DNA of 64,000 nucleotides, taken from the NCBI GenBank assembly GCA_963677345.2, contig CAXXLC010000030.1, positions 78,320 through 142,319 on the forward strand. The letters run 5' to 3'. Within the stretch, counting starts at the first letter, position 1, and every line of letters starts with the position of its first letter. The stretch comes from Saccharicrinis sp963677345 (GTDB taxonomy: Bacteria; Bacteroidota; Bacteroidia; Bacteroidales; Marinilabiliaceae). The position numbers and the translations under genes were made by a program. Under the pieces are notes generated by a model. That model searched no databases and was not told the DNA's origin. It worked only from the letters and a program-made list of their open reading frames with translations. This document shows, piece after piece, positions 45,257 to 53,922 of this stretch.

Positions 45257-45577
45257 TTATTGAATCAACATTTCTTCAAGAACCGCTTTTAGTTCTTTGA
45301 TTTCTTTATATGTAAGACTTCCTCCTTTTTTCAGCAACCTTGATTTATCTGTACATCTCATTTGGTCTATTGCAATAGAACCTCTTTTTTCGTCAAACAT
45401 ACATGATGAACGAAAAGGGTAATCTTTAATACTGCTTGTCATTGGAGCAACCAATACTGTTCCTAGCCATTTGTTTAGTTCATCAGGAGAAATAACCACA
45501 CATGGTCTTGTTTTCTTAATTTCGTGCCCAATTGTAGGATCTAGGTTAACCCAATATATATCATACTGGTTTACCAT
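45257..45577 (-). CDS. mazF: MazF/PemK-type mRNA interferase toxin
   Basis: A sequence-specific endoribonuclease toxin of about 106 residues. NQYDIYWVNLDPTIGHEIKKTRPCVVISPDELN holds the family core (DPxxGxExxxxRPxxVxS), and TVLVAPMTSS, GSIAIDQMRCTDKSRL follow in order. An AAGGAGG lies inside the end of mazE. Of two close in-frame ATGs, 45577 is seven bases behind it and is preferred to 45583, which would touch it. It overlaps mazE by 7 bp. Antitoxin precedes toxin as usual. Confidence 0.9.
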   Translation of the reverse strand: MVNQYDIYWVNLDPTIGHEIKKTRPCVVISPDELNKWLGTVLVAPMTSSIKDYPFRSSCMFDEKRGSIAIDQMRCTDKSRLLKKGGSLTYKEIKELKAVLEEMLIQ

Positions 45578-45831
45578 TTCCATTCCTCCTTGTCAAATTC
45601 ATTGTTAAAGTCCATCATTATTTTATCATCCTCATTTTGGTGGGCTTCCATAGCTGCTTGTTCCCATCCTTCACGTATTTTCCTCTGTTGTGGCTTAAGG
45701 ATTATTTTTCCTTCCTCACTAACAATATCTATTTTGCTTCCCTCTACCAGATGATTCTCATCTAGTATAGATTTAGGTAATCTTAGTGCCATACTATTAC
45801 CCCATTTGCTAATACTAACTGTTGTTCTCAT
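45571..45831 (-). CDS. mazE: MazE-type antitoxin (AbrB/SpoVT fold)
   Basis: An antitoxin of 86 residues. MRTTVSISKWGNSMALRLPKSIL and KIDIVSEEGKIILKPQ form the swapped-hairpin DNA-binding domain, and the acidic C-terminal tail (NEDDKIMMDFNNEFDKEEWKW) would block MazF. The pair normally represses its own promoter. It lies tail to tail with the LRR/effector island, and may mark or stabilise it. Confidence 0.88.
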   Translation of the reverse strand: MRTTVSISKWGNSMALRLPKSILDENHLVEGSKIDIVSEEGKIILKPQQRKIREGWEQAAMEAHQNEDDKIMMDFNNEFDKEEWKW

Positions 45832-46043
45832 CGTTATTTCTTTAGGTATCTACTGTGTATATACAAATATAATGTTTTTAAATGTATATACAATGTGTAA
45901 ACGCATATTATTTAGAAATAATTTTTATTAGATTTATAAGGAAATACTTGTAAAAGCAAAGAGAAAAAGTGAAGTGGAGATTTTCTGTTTGCAAGAATAG
46001 TGAACTGTTATGAAAACTTAAAATCGAGCATTTTTGTTATTAC

Positions 46044-46080
46044 AAAAAAAGAGGATATTTAAAATAAATACCCTCTTCTT
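46044..46080 (-). terminator. Terminator behind the ferredoxin gene
   Basis: On the minus strand AAGAGGGTATTTA pairs (one mismatch or wobble) with TAAATATCCTCTT and is followed by a T-run, 23 bp after the ferredoxin stop. Confidence 0.7.
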
Positions 46081-46102
46081 TTATTTTTTCTTCTTACCGC
46101 AA

Positions 46103-46270
46103 TTAAGCTGGTTTGATAGCTTCTGTAGGACAAACGTCAGCACAAGTACCACAGTCAGTACAAGCTTCAGCGTCAATTTTATAGATATCTCCTTCAGAAA
46201 TAGCGTCTACTGGACACTCATCGATACATGTTCCACATGCGATGCAATCTTCGTTTATAACGTAAGCCAT
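46103..46270 (-). CDS. 2[4Fe-4S] ferredoxin (clostridial type)
   Basis: A small electron carrier of 55 residues. Both cluster motifs are complete: CIACGTCIDECPVDAI (residues 9-24) and CTDCGTCADVCPTEAI (about 37-52), each CxxCxxCxxxCP. Such ferredoxins serve pyruvate:ferredoxin oxidoreductase, hydrogenase or Rnf in anaerobic metabolism. The ATG at 46270 gives the exact family start MAYVINEDC. It is a single gene; a possible -7 box TAATTTTG is at 46305-46312 on the minus strand. A longer frame on the opposite strand is only its antisense shadow. Confidence 0.96.
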   Translation of the reverse strand: MAYVINEDCIACGTCIDECPVDAISEGDIYKIDAEACTDCGTCADVCPTEAIKPA

Positions 46271-46423
46271 TTTTCTATTGTTTTATTATTAGTATTACAG
46301 AAAACAAAATTATTTTCTTTTTTTTTATATGAAAACAATATTTTCTGTTTTGGCTCAATTTGAAATGTTTTTAAATAATTAAAAACCTTGCTTTTTTTAT
46401 ATAATAGTCTTATATATAGTTGT

Positions 46424-47614
46424 TTATTGAGCTAAAACATTTAGTGCTATATAGGCCATTAAACCCACTGAAGTTTCTAAGGATGACTCATTTAGGTTGA
46501 ATCCTGGCGTATGTAACCCTCCTGTAGAAATATTGTTCATTTGTTTTACCCCAAAACGGTAGAAAGTGCAGGGGTACTCTTGAGTATAGTACCCAAAATC
46601 TTCTGCTGTCATTCTAATATCCATTTTATGAACCTTATCTTGACCAAGATAATCACAAGCTGATTTATATGCCAAGTCGGTTACATACTCCGAATTGGTT
46701 ACTACAGGGTATCCATCATTTATTTTAACAGCACAATTTGCTCCCATACTTTCAGCTATCTCAGAAGCCATCTTACGTATGTGGGTTTTAATCTTTGCTC
46801 TCCACTCTTCATTCATGGTTCTTAGTGTTCCTGCAATTTCAACTTTCTCAGGGATGATATTCGTTGCTCCATCAGCAATAAATCGTCCAAACGAAAGGAC
46901 TGTTGGAATATTAGCCGGAACCATACGTGCCACAATTTGTTGAAGGGCTACAATGATATTTGCAGCTATTAAAACGTTATCATTTAAGGTATGAGGCATA
47001 GCGGCATGACCACCTTTACCTGTTATTGTAAGGTAAACTTCGTCACCAGAGGCCATATACATTCCTTCTTTAAAACCAACCTGACCTGTTTCCATATCAG
47101 GTAAAACATGCTGGCCGATAATAATCTCAGGTTTAGGATTGTCAAGTGCGCCTTCTTCCATCATTAATTTAGCACCTCCCGGAAACTTTTCTTCTCCAGG
47201 TTGGAAAATAAGTAAGATTGTACCTTCCCATTGGTCCTTTAACTCACTTAATATTTTAGCTGTGCCTAAAAGGGATGCAGAGTGTGCATCATGACCACAG
47301 GCATGCATTACGCCAGAATTACAGGACTTAACCTTATTATTTTCACTTTCATGAATAGGTAAAGCATCCATGTCTGCTCTTAAAGCAATTACTTTTTTAT
47401 CCGGATTCTTTCCTTCAATCTTTCCTATAATTCCGGTTTTAACATATCCTGCTTTATAAGAGATGCCATATTCGTCTAGTTTGGAACAGATGTATTTCGA
47501 TGTGTTATATTCCTCAAATGATAATTCAGGGTTTTCATGAATATGTCGTCTGATACCAACAATTTCATCGTAATATTTATGCGTTAAATCTTTAATTTTC
47601 TGCTTGAAATCCAT
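46424..47614 (-). CDS. M20 family amidohydrolase (N-acyl amino acid hydrolase)
   Basis: A metal-dependent cytoplasmic amidohydrolase of 396 residues in the HipO/AmhX/IAA-amino-acid hydrolase group, which deacylates N-acetyl or N-acyl amino acids. Metal-site motifs are visible: ALRADMDALPIHE, VMHACGHDAHSA, FQPGEEKFPGGAKLMMEEGAL and, for the dimerisation and last ligand, GGHAAMPH and STGGLHTPGFNLNE. Full length and intact. The large upstream gap of 740 bp makes it the start of its own unit. Confidence 0.92.
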   Translation of the reverse strand: MDFKQKIKDLTHKYYDEIVGIRRHIHENPELSFEEYNTSKYICSKLDEYGISYKAGYVKTGIIGKIEGKNPDKKVIALRADMDALPIHESENNKVKSCNSGVMHACGHDAHSASLLGTAKILSELKDQWEGTILLIFQPGEEKFPGGAKLMMEEGALDNPKPEIIIGQHVLPDMETGQVGFKEGMYMASGDEVYLTITGKGGHAAMPHTLNDNVLIAANIIVALQQIVARMVPANIPTVLSFGRFIADGATNIIPEKVEIAGTLRTMNEEWRAKIKTHIRKMASEIAESMGANCAVKINDGYPVVTNSEYVTDLAYKSACDYLGQDKVHKMDIRMTAEDFGYYTQEYPCTFYRFGVKQMNNISTGGLHTPGFNLNESSLETSVGLMAYIALNVLAQ

Positions 47615-47751
47615 ACGTGCTATTTTAATTGGTGCAAAGATAGTTTTTTACTCGAAAGCATTGATTAATATAATAAAGAGGATTTTATTTTTAATTTTAA
47701 TATGGATGTAGTATTGGTAAAGTAGTTACTGAATAATACAGAGCGTTTGGT

Positions 47752-48291
47752 GAGACATTGTGTCTCGCTCATAGCCTGACGGCCCCTAAGTTAGGCATAG
47801 CATCCCGCTATGTCGTTTTATACCCAGCTTCCAGCCGAGTGTAGTTGAATAAAGATCATTAATGTATTTTGTTAATTGTTGCAAGTGTAATAGAACGGCC
47901 AGAGGCCGATTGTAAAACAACGAATCGAGACGCTTCGCTGAACTATGTAACAGCACCTTCAAGAGTTAGAAAAAAGAGAGAATCATTTTGCAGGCTGTTA
48001 AAATGATGCCTGAGGCATCACATATTTATAGTATTTTTCAACGATGGATTCATTGACTCCAGCGGAGTCACACCTTCCGGATTTCTTTATTGATGGTCAA
48101 ATGCGTTGGAGTTGTTTTTATTTAAATAGTTATTCGATAAACTTTTTGAACACTCAAGATGTTCTACCAAACGATATTTTATGTCGATTATTCATCCTTC
48201 TCATACTGATAAAAATCATCTTGAAAAGAAGTGTCTGTCATTTTAATAATTTTCTTATTGTCTTACCTTTAAAGCGACTCCAAAAGGAGTC
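47752..48291. repeat. Cluster of short palindromes with CC-loop-GG centres
   Basis: Perfect palindromes: 47752-47766 GAGACA/TGTCTC loop TTG; 47796-47812 CATAGC/GCTATG loop 5; 47896-47908 CGGCC/GGCCG loop AGA; 48004-48020 TGATGCC/GGCATCA loop TGA; 48054-48070 TGACTCC/GGAGTCA loop AGC; 48276-48291 GACTCC/GGAGTC loop AAAA. Four share a CC-(3 or 4)-GG centre. They look like REP-type elements or mRNA hairpins. Confidence 0.7.
47790..47836 (+). repeat. 47-bp dispersed repeat, copy A
   Basis: Matches 51611-51657 at 38 of 47 positions in the same orientation, with an identical 18-bp core CCGCTATGTCGTTTTATA. It includes the CATAGC/GCTATG palindrome. The two copies lie on either side of gcvP. Confidence 0.75.
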
Positions 48292-48354
48292 AGAGAAGGA
48301 GTGAAAGGGTTGTCATTCAGTGATAATTCTCTTGTTTTAAATAAATAATTAAAA

Positions 48355-51231
48355 ATGGCCACAGATAAATTTGTTGCTAGGCATATTGGGCCTCGCGATC
48401 ATGAAATTGAAGAGATGCTTAAAACCATTGGTGTTGAATCAATGGATCAGTTAATTGATGAAACGGTTCCTGAAAAGATCAGATTAAAAGAACCATTGAG
48501 GTTGGCGAAGGGATTAACAGAGCGTCAGTATTTCAGAAAGATATTGGATATCGCCTCGAAAAATAAAGTGTATAATACATACATTGGTATGGGGTATTAC
48601 GATACAATTACACCTGCTGTTATTCATCGTAACGTATTGGAAAACCCGGTTTGGTATACTTCTTATACGCCTTATCAGGCAGAGATTTCACAAGGTAGAT
48701 TGGAGGCTTTGTTAAACTTTCAGACTGTTATTTGTGAGTTAACTGGGATGGAAATTGCCAATGCATCCTTATTAGACGAGGCAACAGCAGCAGCAGAGGC
48801 CATGGTGATGATGTTTAATTCGCGTCCAAGAGCAATGGTTAAAGCCGGGGCTAATATTATGTTTGTAGATGAAATGGTTTGGCCTCAAACAAGAGCGGTG
48901 CTTGAAACAAGAGCTAATCCGCTGGGAATAGAACTACAATTTGGTGATTGGAAAGAGTGCGAGCTAACAGAAAAATATTTTGGAGTACTGGTTCAATATC
49001 CAAACTCTGATGGAAATGTAGTGGATTATAAGGAGTTGGTTGCTAAAACACATGAAGCAGGTTGTAAAATAGCTGTAGGTGCTGATTTATTAAGCTTAGC
49101 TATGTTAGTTCCTCCAGGGGAGTGGGGGGCTGATATTGTATTTGGATCATCTCAACGTTTTGGTGTTCCGATGGGTTATGGTGGCCCTTATGCCGCTTAT
49201 TTTGCTGCTCGTGAAGAGGGAAAAAGAAATATGCCGGGACGTATTATAGGTATTACCAAAGATGCTAATGGAAACCGTGCGTTAAGAATGGCTCTACAAA
49301 CTCGTGAGCAACATATTAAAAGAGAAAAAGCAACTTCAAATATTTGTACTGCACAGGCTTTGTTAGCTACAATGGCTGGTTTTTATGCCGTGTATCATGG
49401 TTCTGAAGGTATTCGCAGAATTGCCGGTCAGATTCATAATATTGCATCTTTATTAACTCAAGAGATTGAAAAACTGGGTTATAAGCAGCTAAATGATAAC
49501 TATTTTGATACTATTCGTTTCTCAATGGCTCCACACGCATCTGTTGAGTTGATCGAAAAGTATTCGTTGGAGTTGGAGATGAACTTCCGTTATTTCGAGA
49601 ATGGTGATGTAGGTATCAGTATTGATGAAACTACAAACCTGGAGGATGTGAACTGGATTGTGGAAGTATTTGCACGTGCTGCATGTATCGATGTTCCAAC
49701 TATTCTTGATATTGATGAGGTTTGTACTATTGATGAAGCTTATTTAAGAAAATCAGACTATCTGCAACAAGAGGTGTTTCAGTTATATCGTTCCGAAACA
49801 GAGATGGTACGATATATCAAGAAACTGGAACGTAGAGATATTTCTTTAACACACTCCATGATTTCGTTAGGTTCTTGTACCATGAAGTTGAATGCGGCTA
49901 CAGAGATGTTGCCTTTGAGCTGGATAGAATTTGGGGGTATTCACCCGTTTGTGCCATTGGATCAGGCTGCGGGGTATCAACTCCTGTTTGCTGAATTGAA
50001 AAGAGATTTAGCTGAGATTACAGGTTTTGCGGATGTGAGTTTGCAGCCTAATTCGGGAGCTGCTGGTGAGTATGCCGGATTAATGGTTATCAGAGCTTAT
50101 CATCATAGTATTGGTCAGGAGCAGCGTAATGTGGCTATTATTCCATCATCAGCTCACGGAACCAACCCGGCAAGTGCTGTAATGGCTGGTATGAAAGTGG
50201 TTGTTGTAAAATGCGATGAGCGCGGAAATATTGATGTAAATGATCTTAAAGAAAAAGCTGAACAATATAAAGATTCGCTTTCGTGTTTAATGATTACTTA
50301 TCCTTCTACTCACGGAGTATTTGAGGCTTCTGTAGTTGAGATATGTAATATTATTCATGAAAATGGTGGTCAGGTTTATATGGATGGTGCCAATATGAAT
50401 GCTCAGGTTGGATTAACTAATCCAGGATTAATTGGTGCTGATGTATGTCACTTGAATCTTCATAAATCATTTGCCATCCCTCACGGTGGTGGAGGTCCGG
50501 GTGTTGGACCAATTGGTGTAGCAAAACACCTGGTTGACTTTTTACCGTCTCACCCAGTTGTTAAAAACGGACGAAAGGGTATTTCTGCTGTTGCTGCTGC
50601 TCCCTGGGGTAGTGCCAGTGTAATGCCAATTACTTATGGTTATATTAAAATGTTAGGTAGCGATGGATTAAAGAAATCTACTGAAATGGCAATATTAAAT
50701 GCCAATTACATTGCGCATCACCTAAAAGAGGAGTATGGTGTTTTATATACCGGTGAAAAGGGCAGAGTAGCGCATGAAATGATTTTAGAATGTCGTCATT
50801 TTAAAACAAATGCAGGAATTACGGAGTCTGATATTGCCAAACGTTTAATGGATTATGGATTTCACGCACCAACATTATCGTTCCCAGTACACGGAACGCT
50901 AATGGTTGAACCTACAGAAAGTGAATCTAAACAAGAGTTGGATCGCTTTATTGAGGTGATGAAATCTATTTATACCGAAATTAAAGAGGTTGAATCAGGT
51001 GAAGCTGATAAAACAGATAATGTGCTAAAAAATGCACCGCATCCTGATTACAAAGTTGTTTGTGATGAATGGTCTCATCCGTACGGACGAGAAAAAGCAG
51101 CTTTCCCATTAAATTGGATCAAGGAAAATAAATTCTGGCTTACTGTTGCCCGAGTAGATGATGCATTTGGTGACCGAAATCTGATGTGTACCTGTGGTTC
51201 ACCTGAAGAATATGAGTTACTCAGTAAATAA
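48355..51231 (+). CDS. gcvP: Glycine dehydrogenase (decarboxylating), P protein
   Basis: The PLP-dependent P protein of the glycine cleavage system: it decarboxylates glycine and passes the aminomethyl group to lipoyl-H protein. 958 residues, the fused single-chain form. The N-terminus FVARHIGPRDHEIEEML, the half-domain boundary SLTHSMISLGSCTMKLNA, and the PLP lysine motif LNLHKSFAIPHGGGGPGVGP are classic. No gcvT or gcvH is nearby, so the other proteins are encoded elsewhere. It is a single gene, with terminator behind it and no glycine-riboswitch structure that I can recognise in front. Confidence 0.96.
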   Translation: MATDKFVARHIGPRDHEIEEMLKTIGVESMDQLIDETVPEKIRLKEPLRLAKGLTERQYFRKILDIASKNKVYNTYIGMGYYDTITPAVIHRNVLENPVWYTSYTPYQAEISQGRLEALLNFQTVICELTGMEIANASLLDEATAAAEAMVMMFNSRPRAMVKAGANIMFVDEMVWPQTRAVLETRANPLGIELQFGDWKECELTEKYFGVLVQYPNSDGNVVDYKELVAKTHEAGCKIAVGADLLSLAMLVPPGEWGADIVFGSSQRFGVPMGYGGPYAAYFAAREEGKRNMPGRIIGITKDANGNRALRMALQTREQHIKREKATSNICTAQALLATMAGFYAVYHGSEGIRRIAGQIHNIASLLTQEIEKLGYKQLNDNYFDTIRFSMAPHASVELIEKYSLELEMNFRYFENGDVGISIDETTNLEDVNWIVEVFARAACIDVPTILDIDEVCTIDEAYLRKSDYLQQEVFQLYRSETEMVRYIKKLERRDISLTHSMISLGSCTMKLNAATEMLPLSWIEFGGIHPFVPLDQAAGYQLLFAELKRDLAEITGFADVSLQPNSGAAGEYAGLMVIRAYHHSIGQEQRNVAIIPSSAHGTNPASAVMAGMKVVVVKCDERGNIDVNDLKEKAEQYKDSLSCLMITYPSTHGVFEASVVEICNIIHENGGQVYMDGANMNAQVGLTNPGLIGADVCHLNLHKSFAIPHGGGGPGVGPIGVAKHLVDFLPSHPVVKNGRKGISAVAAAPWGSASVMPITYGYIKMLGSDGLKKSTEMAILNANYIAHHLKEEYGVLYTGEKGRVAHEMILECRHFKTNAGITESDIAKRLMDYGFHAPTLSFPVHGTLMVEPTESESKQELDRFIEVMKSIYTEIKEVESGEADKTDNVLKNAPHPDYKVVCDEWSHPYGREKAAFPLNWIKENKFWLTVARVDDAFGDRNLMCTCGSPEEYELLSK

Positions 51232-51250
51232 AAATAGAAGTTTGAAAAGA

Positions 51251-51280
51251 TGCCGTTCTTGTTTAGAACGGCATTTTTTT
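51251..51280 (+). terminator. Terminator behind gcvP
   Basis: Perfect 9-bp stem TGCCGTTCT (51251-51259) with AGAACGGCA (51265-51273), 5-nt loop, then T-run. Confidence 0.92.
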
Positions 51281-51368
51281 ATGCCTGATAGTTAAGGATC
51301 TGCTACGGGGTGCAGTCGGGTTGTAGTAGGGACTGATAGGATACAAAGACTGATTAAACTCACATCAA

Positions 51369-51430
51369 AGTCACACTAAAGTTAGATTAAATTCACAAAA
51401 AAGTGAGTTTGCTCTAACTTTAGTGTGTCA
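51369..51430. repeat. Long inverted repeat in the gcvP-ddl gap
   Basis: GTCACACTAAAGTTAGA (51370-51386) pairs with TCTAACTTTAGTGTGTC (51413-51429), 16 of 17 bases. The 26-base interior holds a second small hairpin (TTCAC/GTGAG-like around an A-run). It is not a T-tailed terminator and lies 90 bp beyond one. The rest of 51281-51682 has only copy B of the 47-bp repeat. Confidence 0.7.
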
Positions 51431-51610
51431 TATCTGAGTGTTTAATAAGAGTTTGTACCGTCGTTGTTACCTACTTGGTACGGAGCAGGTGCATTGTTGA
51501 TAGGGAGGCTTGTAGAATGTTTTGATAGGTTATGTATGTTTGGAAGGTATATTTGAATTAAAAATACGTACATAAGGTATGTAAATCGAATACGTGTATT
51601 ATAGTATGCA

Positions 51611-51657
51611 GTTCGGTATGGCGTTCCGCTATGTCGTTTTATATCCGGCTTGTAGCC
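51611..51657 (+). repeat. 47-bp dispersed repeat, copy B
   Basis: Second copy of the element at 47790-47836, same orientation, 380 bp behind gcvP. The palindromic part reads ATGGCG-TTC-CGCTAT with one mismatch. Confidence 0.75.
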
Positions 51658-51682
51658 TTATTTTTGAAATAAAGATTAATAA

Positions 51683-51712
51683 TAAAAAAGCCGCACTTAA
51701 AAATGCAGCTTT
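51683..51712 (-). terminator. Terminator behind ddl
   Basis: Minus strand AAGCTGCA pairs (one G-T wobble) with TGCGGCTT across an 8-nt loop and is followed by a T-run, 27 bp after the ddl stop. Confidence 0.75.
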
Positions 51713-51738
51713 GAATTATCGTATTTAAAATTGATGCT

Positions 51739-52725
51739 TTAGTTTGCTCTGTTTATCGAGTCTTCAATAATATCAGTAAATACATCTTTGATATCTAAAC
51801 CTGCAGCTTTAATTTGTTGTGGAATAAAGCTTGTTGGTGTCATACCTGGTGTGGTATTTACTTCTAATAAAAATATTTTGTTATCACTTAACATATAATC
51901 TACTCTGGCAATACCTTTACAGCCAAGGATATCATAAATTAAAGAAGTGATTTTCTGAATTCGGTCTGTTGTTTCCTGTGGTAATCGTGCGGGAGTAATT
52001 TCCTGAGCTTTTTCTGCATTGTATTTAGCCTCAAAGTCAAAAAACTCATTGGCCGGTATTACTTCAGTGATAGGAAATACGCATTCTTTTTCGGGTGTTT
52101 TGTATAAACCACAAGTAAACTCATGTCCGCTGATAAATGACTCAATGATAACCTCGTTACTTTCTTCAAATGCTTTTAGAATAGCAGGTTCAATTTCTGC
52201 AATAGCTTTTACTTTAGAGATTCCAAAGCTTGAACCTCCTGCATTTGGCTTAATGAAAACGGGTAAGCCTAATTTGTCGGCAATGTTTTCGCCATCGTAT
52301 TCAGTGCCTTTTCTAATCAATAAAGAGTCAGCAACAGAAACACCAAATCCTTTTAAGTAAGTATTGCAGGTAAACTTATTAAAGGTTAATGATGCGGCTA
52401 AAACTCCACAAGTTGAATAAGGAATCTTTAGCATATCAAAATATCCTTGCAATTTTCCATCTTCTCCGGGAGTTCCGTGAATCGTTATGTATGCACAGTT
52501 AAAGAAAGTTTTTTCACCATCTTTAGTAAACGAAAAATCATTCTTATCAATAGGATATTCAGTGCCATTAATTTCGGCAACCCATTTTTCAAGAGTAATT
52601 AATACTGCAACGGTGTTGTATTTAGAACTGTCAATAAAAGAAAGTACACCTTGTGCACTTTTACGTGAAACAACAATTTCAGAGGAATCACCTCCATAAA
52701 CTACCGCAATATTTTTCTTTTTCAT
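51739..52725 (-). CDS. ddl: D-alanine--D-alanine ligase
   Basis: An ATP-grasp enzyme of 328 residues that makes D-Ala-D-Ala for peptidoglycan. Signatures are NIAVVYGGDSSEIVVSRKSA, IHGTPGEDGKLQGYFDMLKIPYSTCG, LPVFIKPNAGGSSFGISKV and FLLEVNTTPGMTPTSFIPQQ. Full length. It is the last gene of the PASTA-rluD-ddl series on this strand, 129 bp after the pseudouridine synthase gene, an arrangement common in Bacteroidota. Confidence 0.95.
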   Translation of the reverse strand: MKKKNIAVVYGGDSSEIVVSRKSAQGVLSFIDSSKYNTVAVLITLEKWVAEINGTEYPIDKNDFSFTKDGEKTFFNCAYITIHGTPGEDGKLQGYFDMLKIPYSTCGVLAASLTFNKFTCNTYLKGFGVSVADSLLIRKGTEYDGENIADKLGLPVFIKPNAGGSSFGISKVKAIAEIEPAILKAFEESNEVIIESFISGHEFTCGLYKTPEKECVFPITEVIPANEFFDFEAKYNAEKAQEITPARLPQETTDRIQKITSLIYDILGCKGIARVDYMLSDNKIFLLEVNTTPGMTPTSFIPQQIKAAGLDIKDVFTDIIEDSINRAN

Positions 52726-52854
52726 CTGGTTAATCTTATATGTAATTGGTCAGATGGAACTCGCCACTTTTAGTCTGCTTATCATTCTAATTGTCTATAT
52801 AGTAAGTCTTTTAGGAGGCTCGTTTCATGTGCGTTTAAACGTAATATAATTGGT

Positions 52855-53919
52855 TTATTCAGATTCAATATCTCTATTGGAAGTGTAGGTTCTCCACTTT
52901 TCTATGCATTGCATCATATCGTCAGGGATTTCTGTGTTGAAACTCATCTTTTCACCGGTATGAGGATGAATAAAGCCTAGTGACTTGGCATGTAAAGCCT
53001 GACGTGGTAATACTTTAAAGCAATTTTGAACAAATTGTTTGTATTTTGAAAAGGTTGTACCTTTTAATATCTCATGTCCACCATATCTTTCATCGTTAAA
53101 TAAAGTATGGCCAATATATTTCATATGCGCCCTGATTTGGTGTGTTCTACCGGTTTCTAACACGCATTGAACTAATGTTACATAGCCAAATCGTTCTATT
53201 ACTTTATAGTGAGTTACAGCATGCTTACCCATTTCCCCGCCAGGGAAAACTGTCATTTGCATACGGTCTTTTAAACTGCGACCAATGTGTCCTGTCACAG
53301 TTCCTTCATCTTCTTCAATATTGCCCCATACTAAAGCTACATAGCTTCTTTCTGTTGTTTTTTCAAAAAACTGGCGTGCTAAATGATTTTTAGCCTGCTC
53401 TGTTTTTGCAACAACCAATAAGCCTGAGGTATCTTTATCAATTCGGTGTACTAAACCTGGGCGAGGGTCATCGGAATTAAATAAGGGTAAATCTTTCAGA
53501 TGCCAGGCCAATGCATTAACAAGGGTGCCTGTGTAATTTCCATGACCAGGATGAACTACCAAACCGGGATTTTTATTTACAACCAGCAAATGGTCGTCTT
53601 CGTAATGAATATCTAATGGAATATCCTGAGGAATAATTTCAAGTTCTCTTCTTGGATATTCCATAACAATCGAAATGATATCGTTAGGTTTAACCTTATA
53701 ATTAGGTTTTACGGCAATGTCATTAACAAGAATATTACCAGCGGCAGCAGCATCCTGAATTTTACTTCTGGAAGCGTTTTCTATGCGGTTTACTAAAAAC
53801 TTATCGATGCGTAATTGCTTTTGACCGGGATCTGTTACGAAGCGATAATGTTCAAACATCTCGTTCTGGTCATCTTCAATATCATCCATATTTTCTCTTT
53901 TATCCTTCTCCTCAATCAT
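52855..53919 (-). CDS. RluA-family 23S rRNA pseudouridine synthase (RluD-like)
   Basis: 354 residues. An acidic N-terminal extension of about 35 residues precedes an S4 RNA-binding domain (LRIDKFLVNRIENASRSKIQDAAAAGNILVND), followed by the catalytic domain. The catalytic aspartate lies in GLVHRIDKDTSGLLVVAKTE, with the ARQF segment and ETGRTHQIRAHM behind it. By analogy to RluD it modifies helix 69 of 23S rRNA, but the exact site is not given by the sequence. It begins 3 bp after the PASTA gene. Confidence 0.92.
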   Translation of the reverse strand: MIEEKDKRENMDDIEDDQNEMFEHYRFVTDPGQKQLRIDKFLVNRIENASRSKIQDAAAAGNILVNDIAVKPNYKVKPNDIISIVMEYPRRELEIIPQDIPLDIHYEDDHLLVVNKNPGLVVHPGHGNYTGTLVNALAWHLKDLPLFNSDDPRPGLVHRIDKDTSGLLVVAKTEQAKNHLARQFFEKTTERSYVALVWGNIEEDEGTVTGHIGRSLKDRMQMTVFPGGEMGKHAVTHYKVIERFGYVTLVQCVLETGRTHQIRAHMKYIGHTLFNDERYGGHEILKGTTFSKYKQFVQNCFKVLPRQALHAKSLGFIHPHTGEKMSFNTEIPDDMMQCIEKWRTYTSNRDIESE

Positions 53920-53922
53920 GAT

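Larger units (their letters stand above)
47615..48354. other. Intergenic, rich in small palindromes; no gene called
   Basis: 740 bp between the M20 gene and gcvP (divergent). It contains copy A of a 47-bp dispersed repeat and at least six short palindromes (listed separately). A frame at 48044-48304 runs across two of these palindromes and has no coding character, so it is not called. Promoters for both flanking genes must be here. Confidence 0.6.

Noticed and set aside
46034..46363. 109-codon frame on the plus strand
   Set aside because: It is the antisense of the ferredoxin gene, whose double CxxCxxCxxxCP motif on the minus strand is unmistakable.
48044..48304. 86-codon open frame before gcvP
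   Set aside because: It runs through two palindromes and has no coding character.
48200..48354. Possible glycine riboswitch before gcvP
   Set aside because: No tandem aptamer-like conserved blocks could be found; only small palindromes are present.
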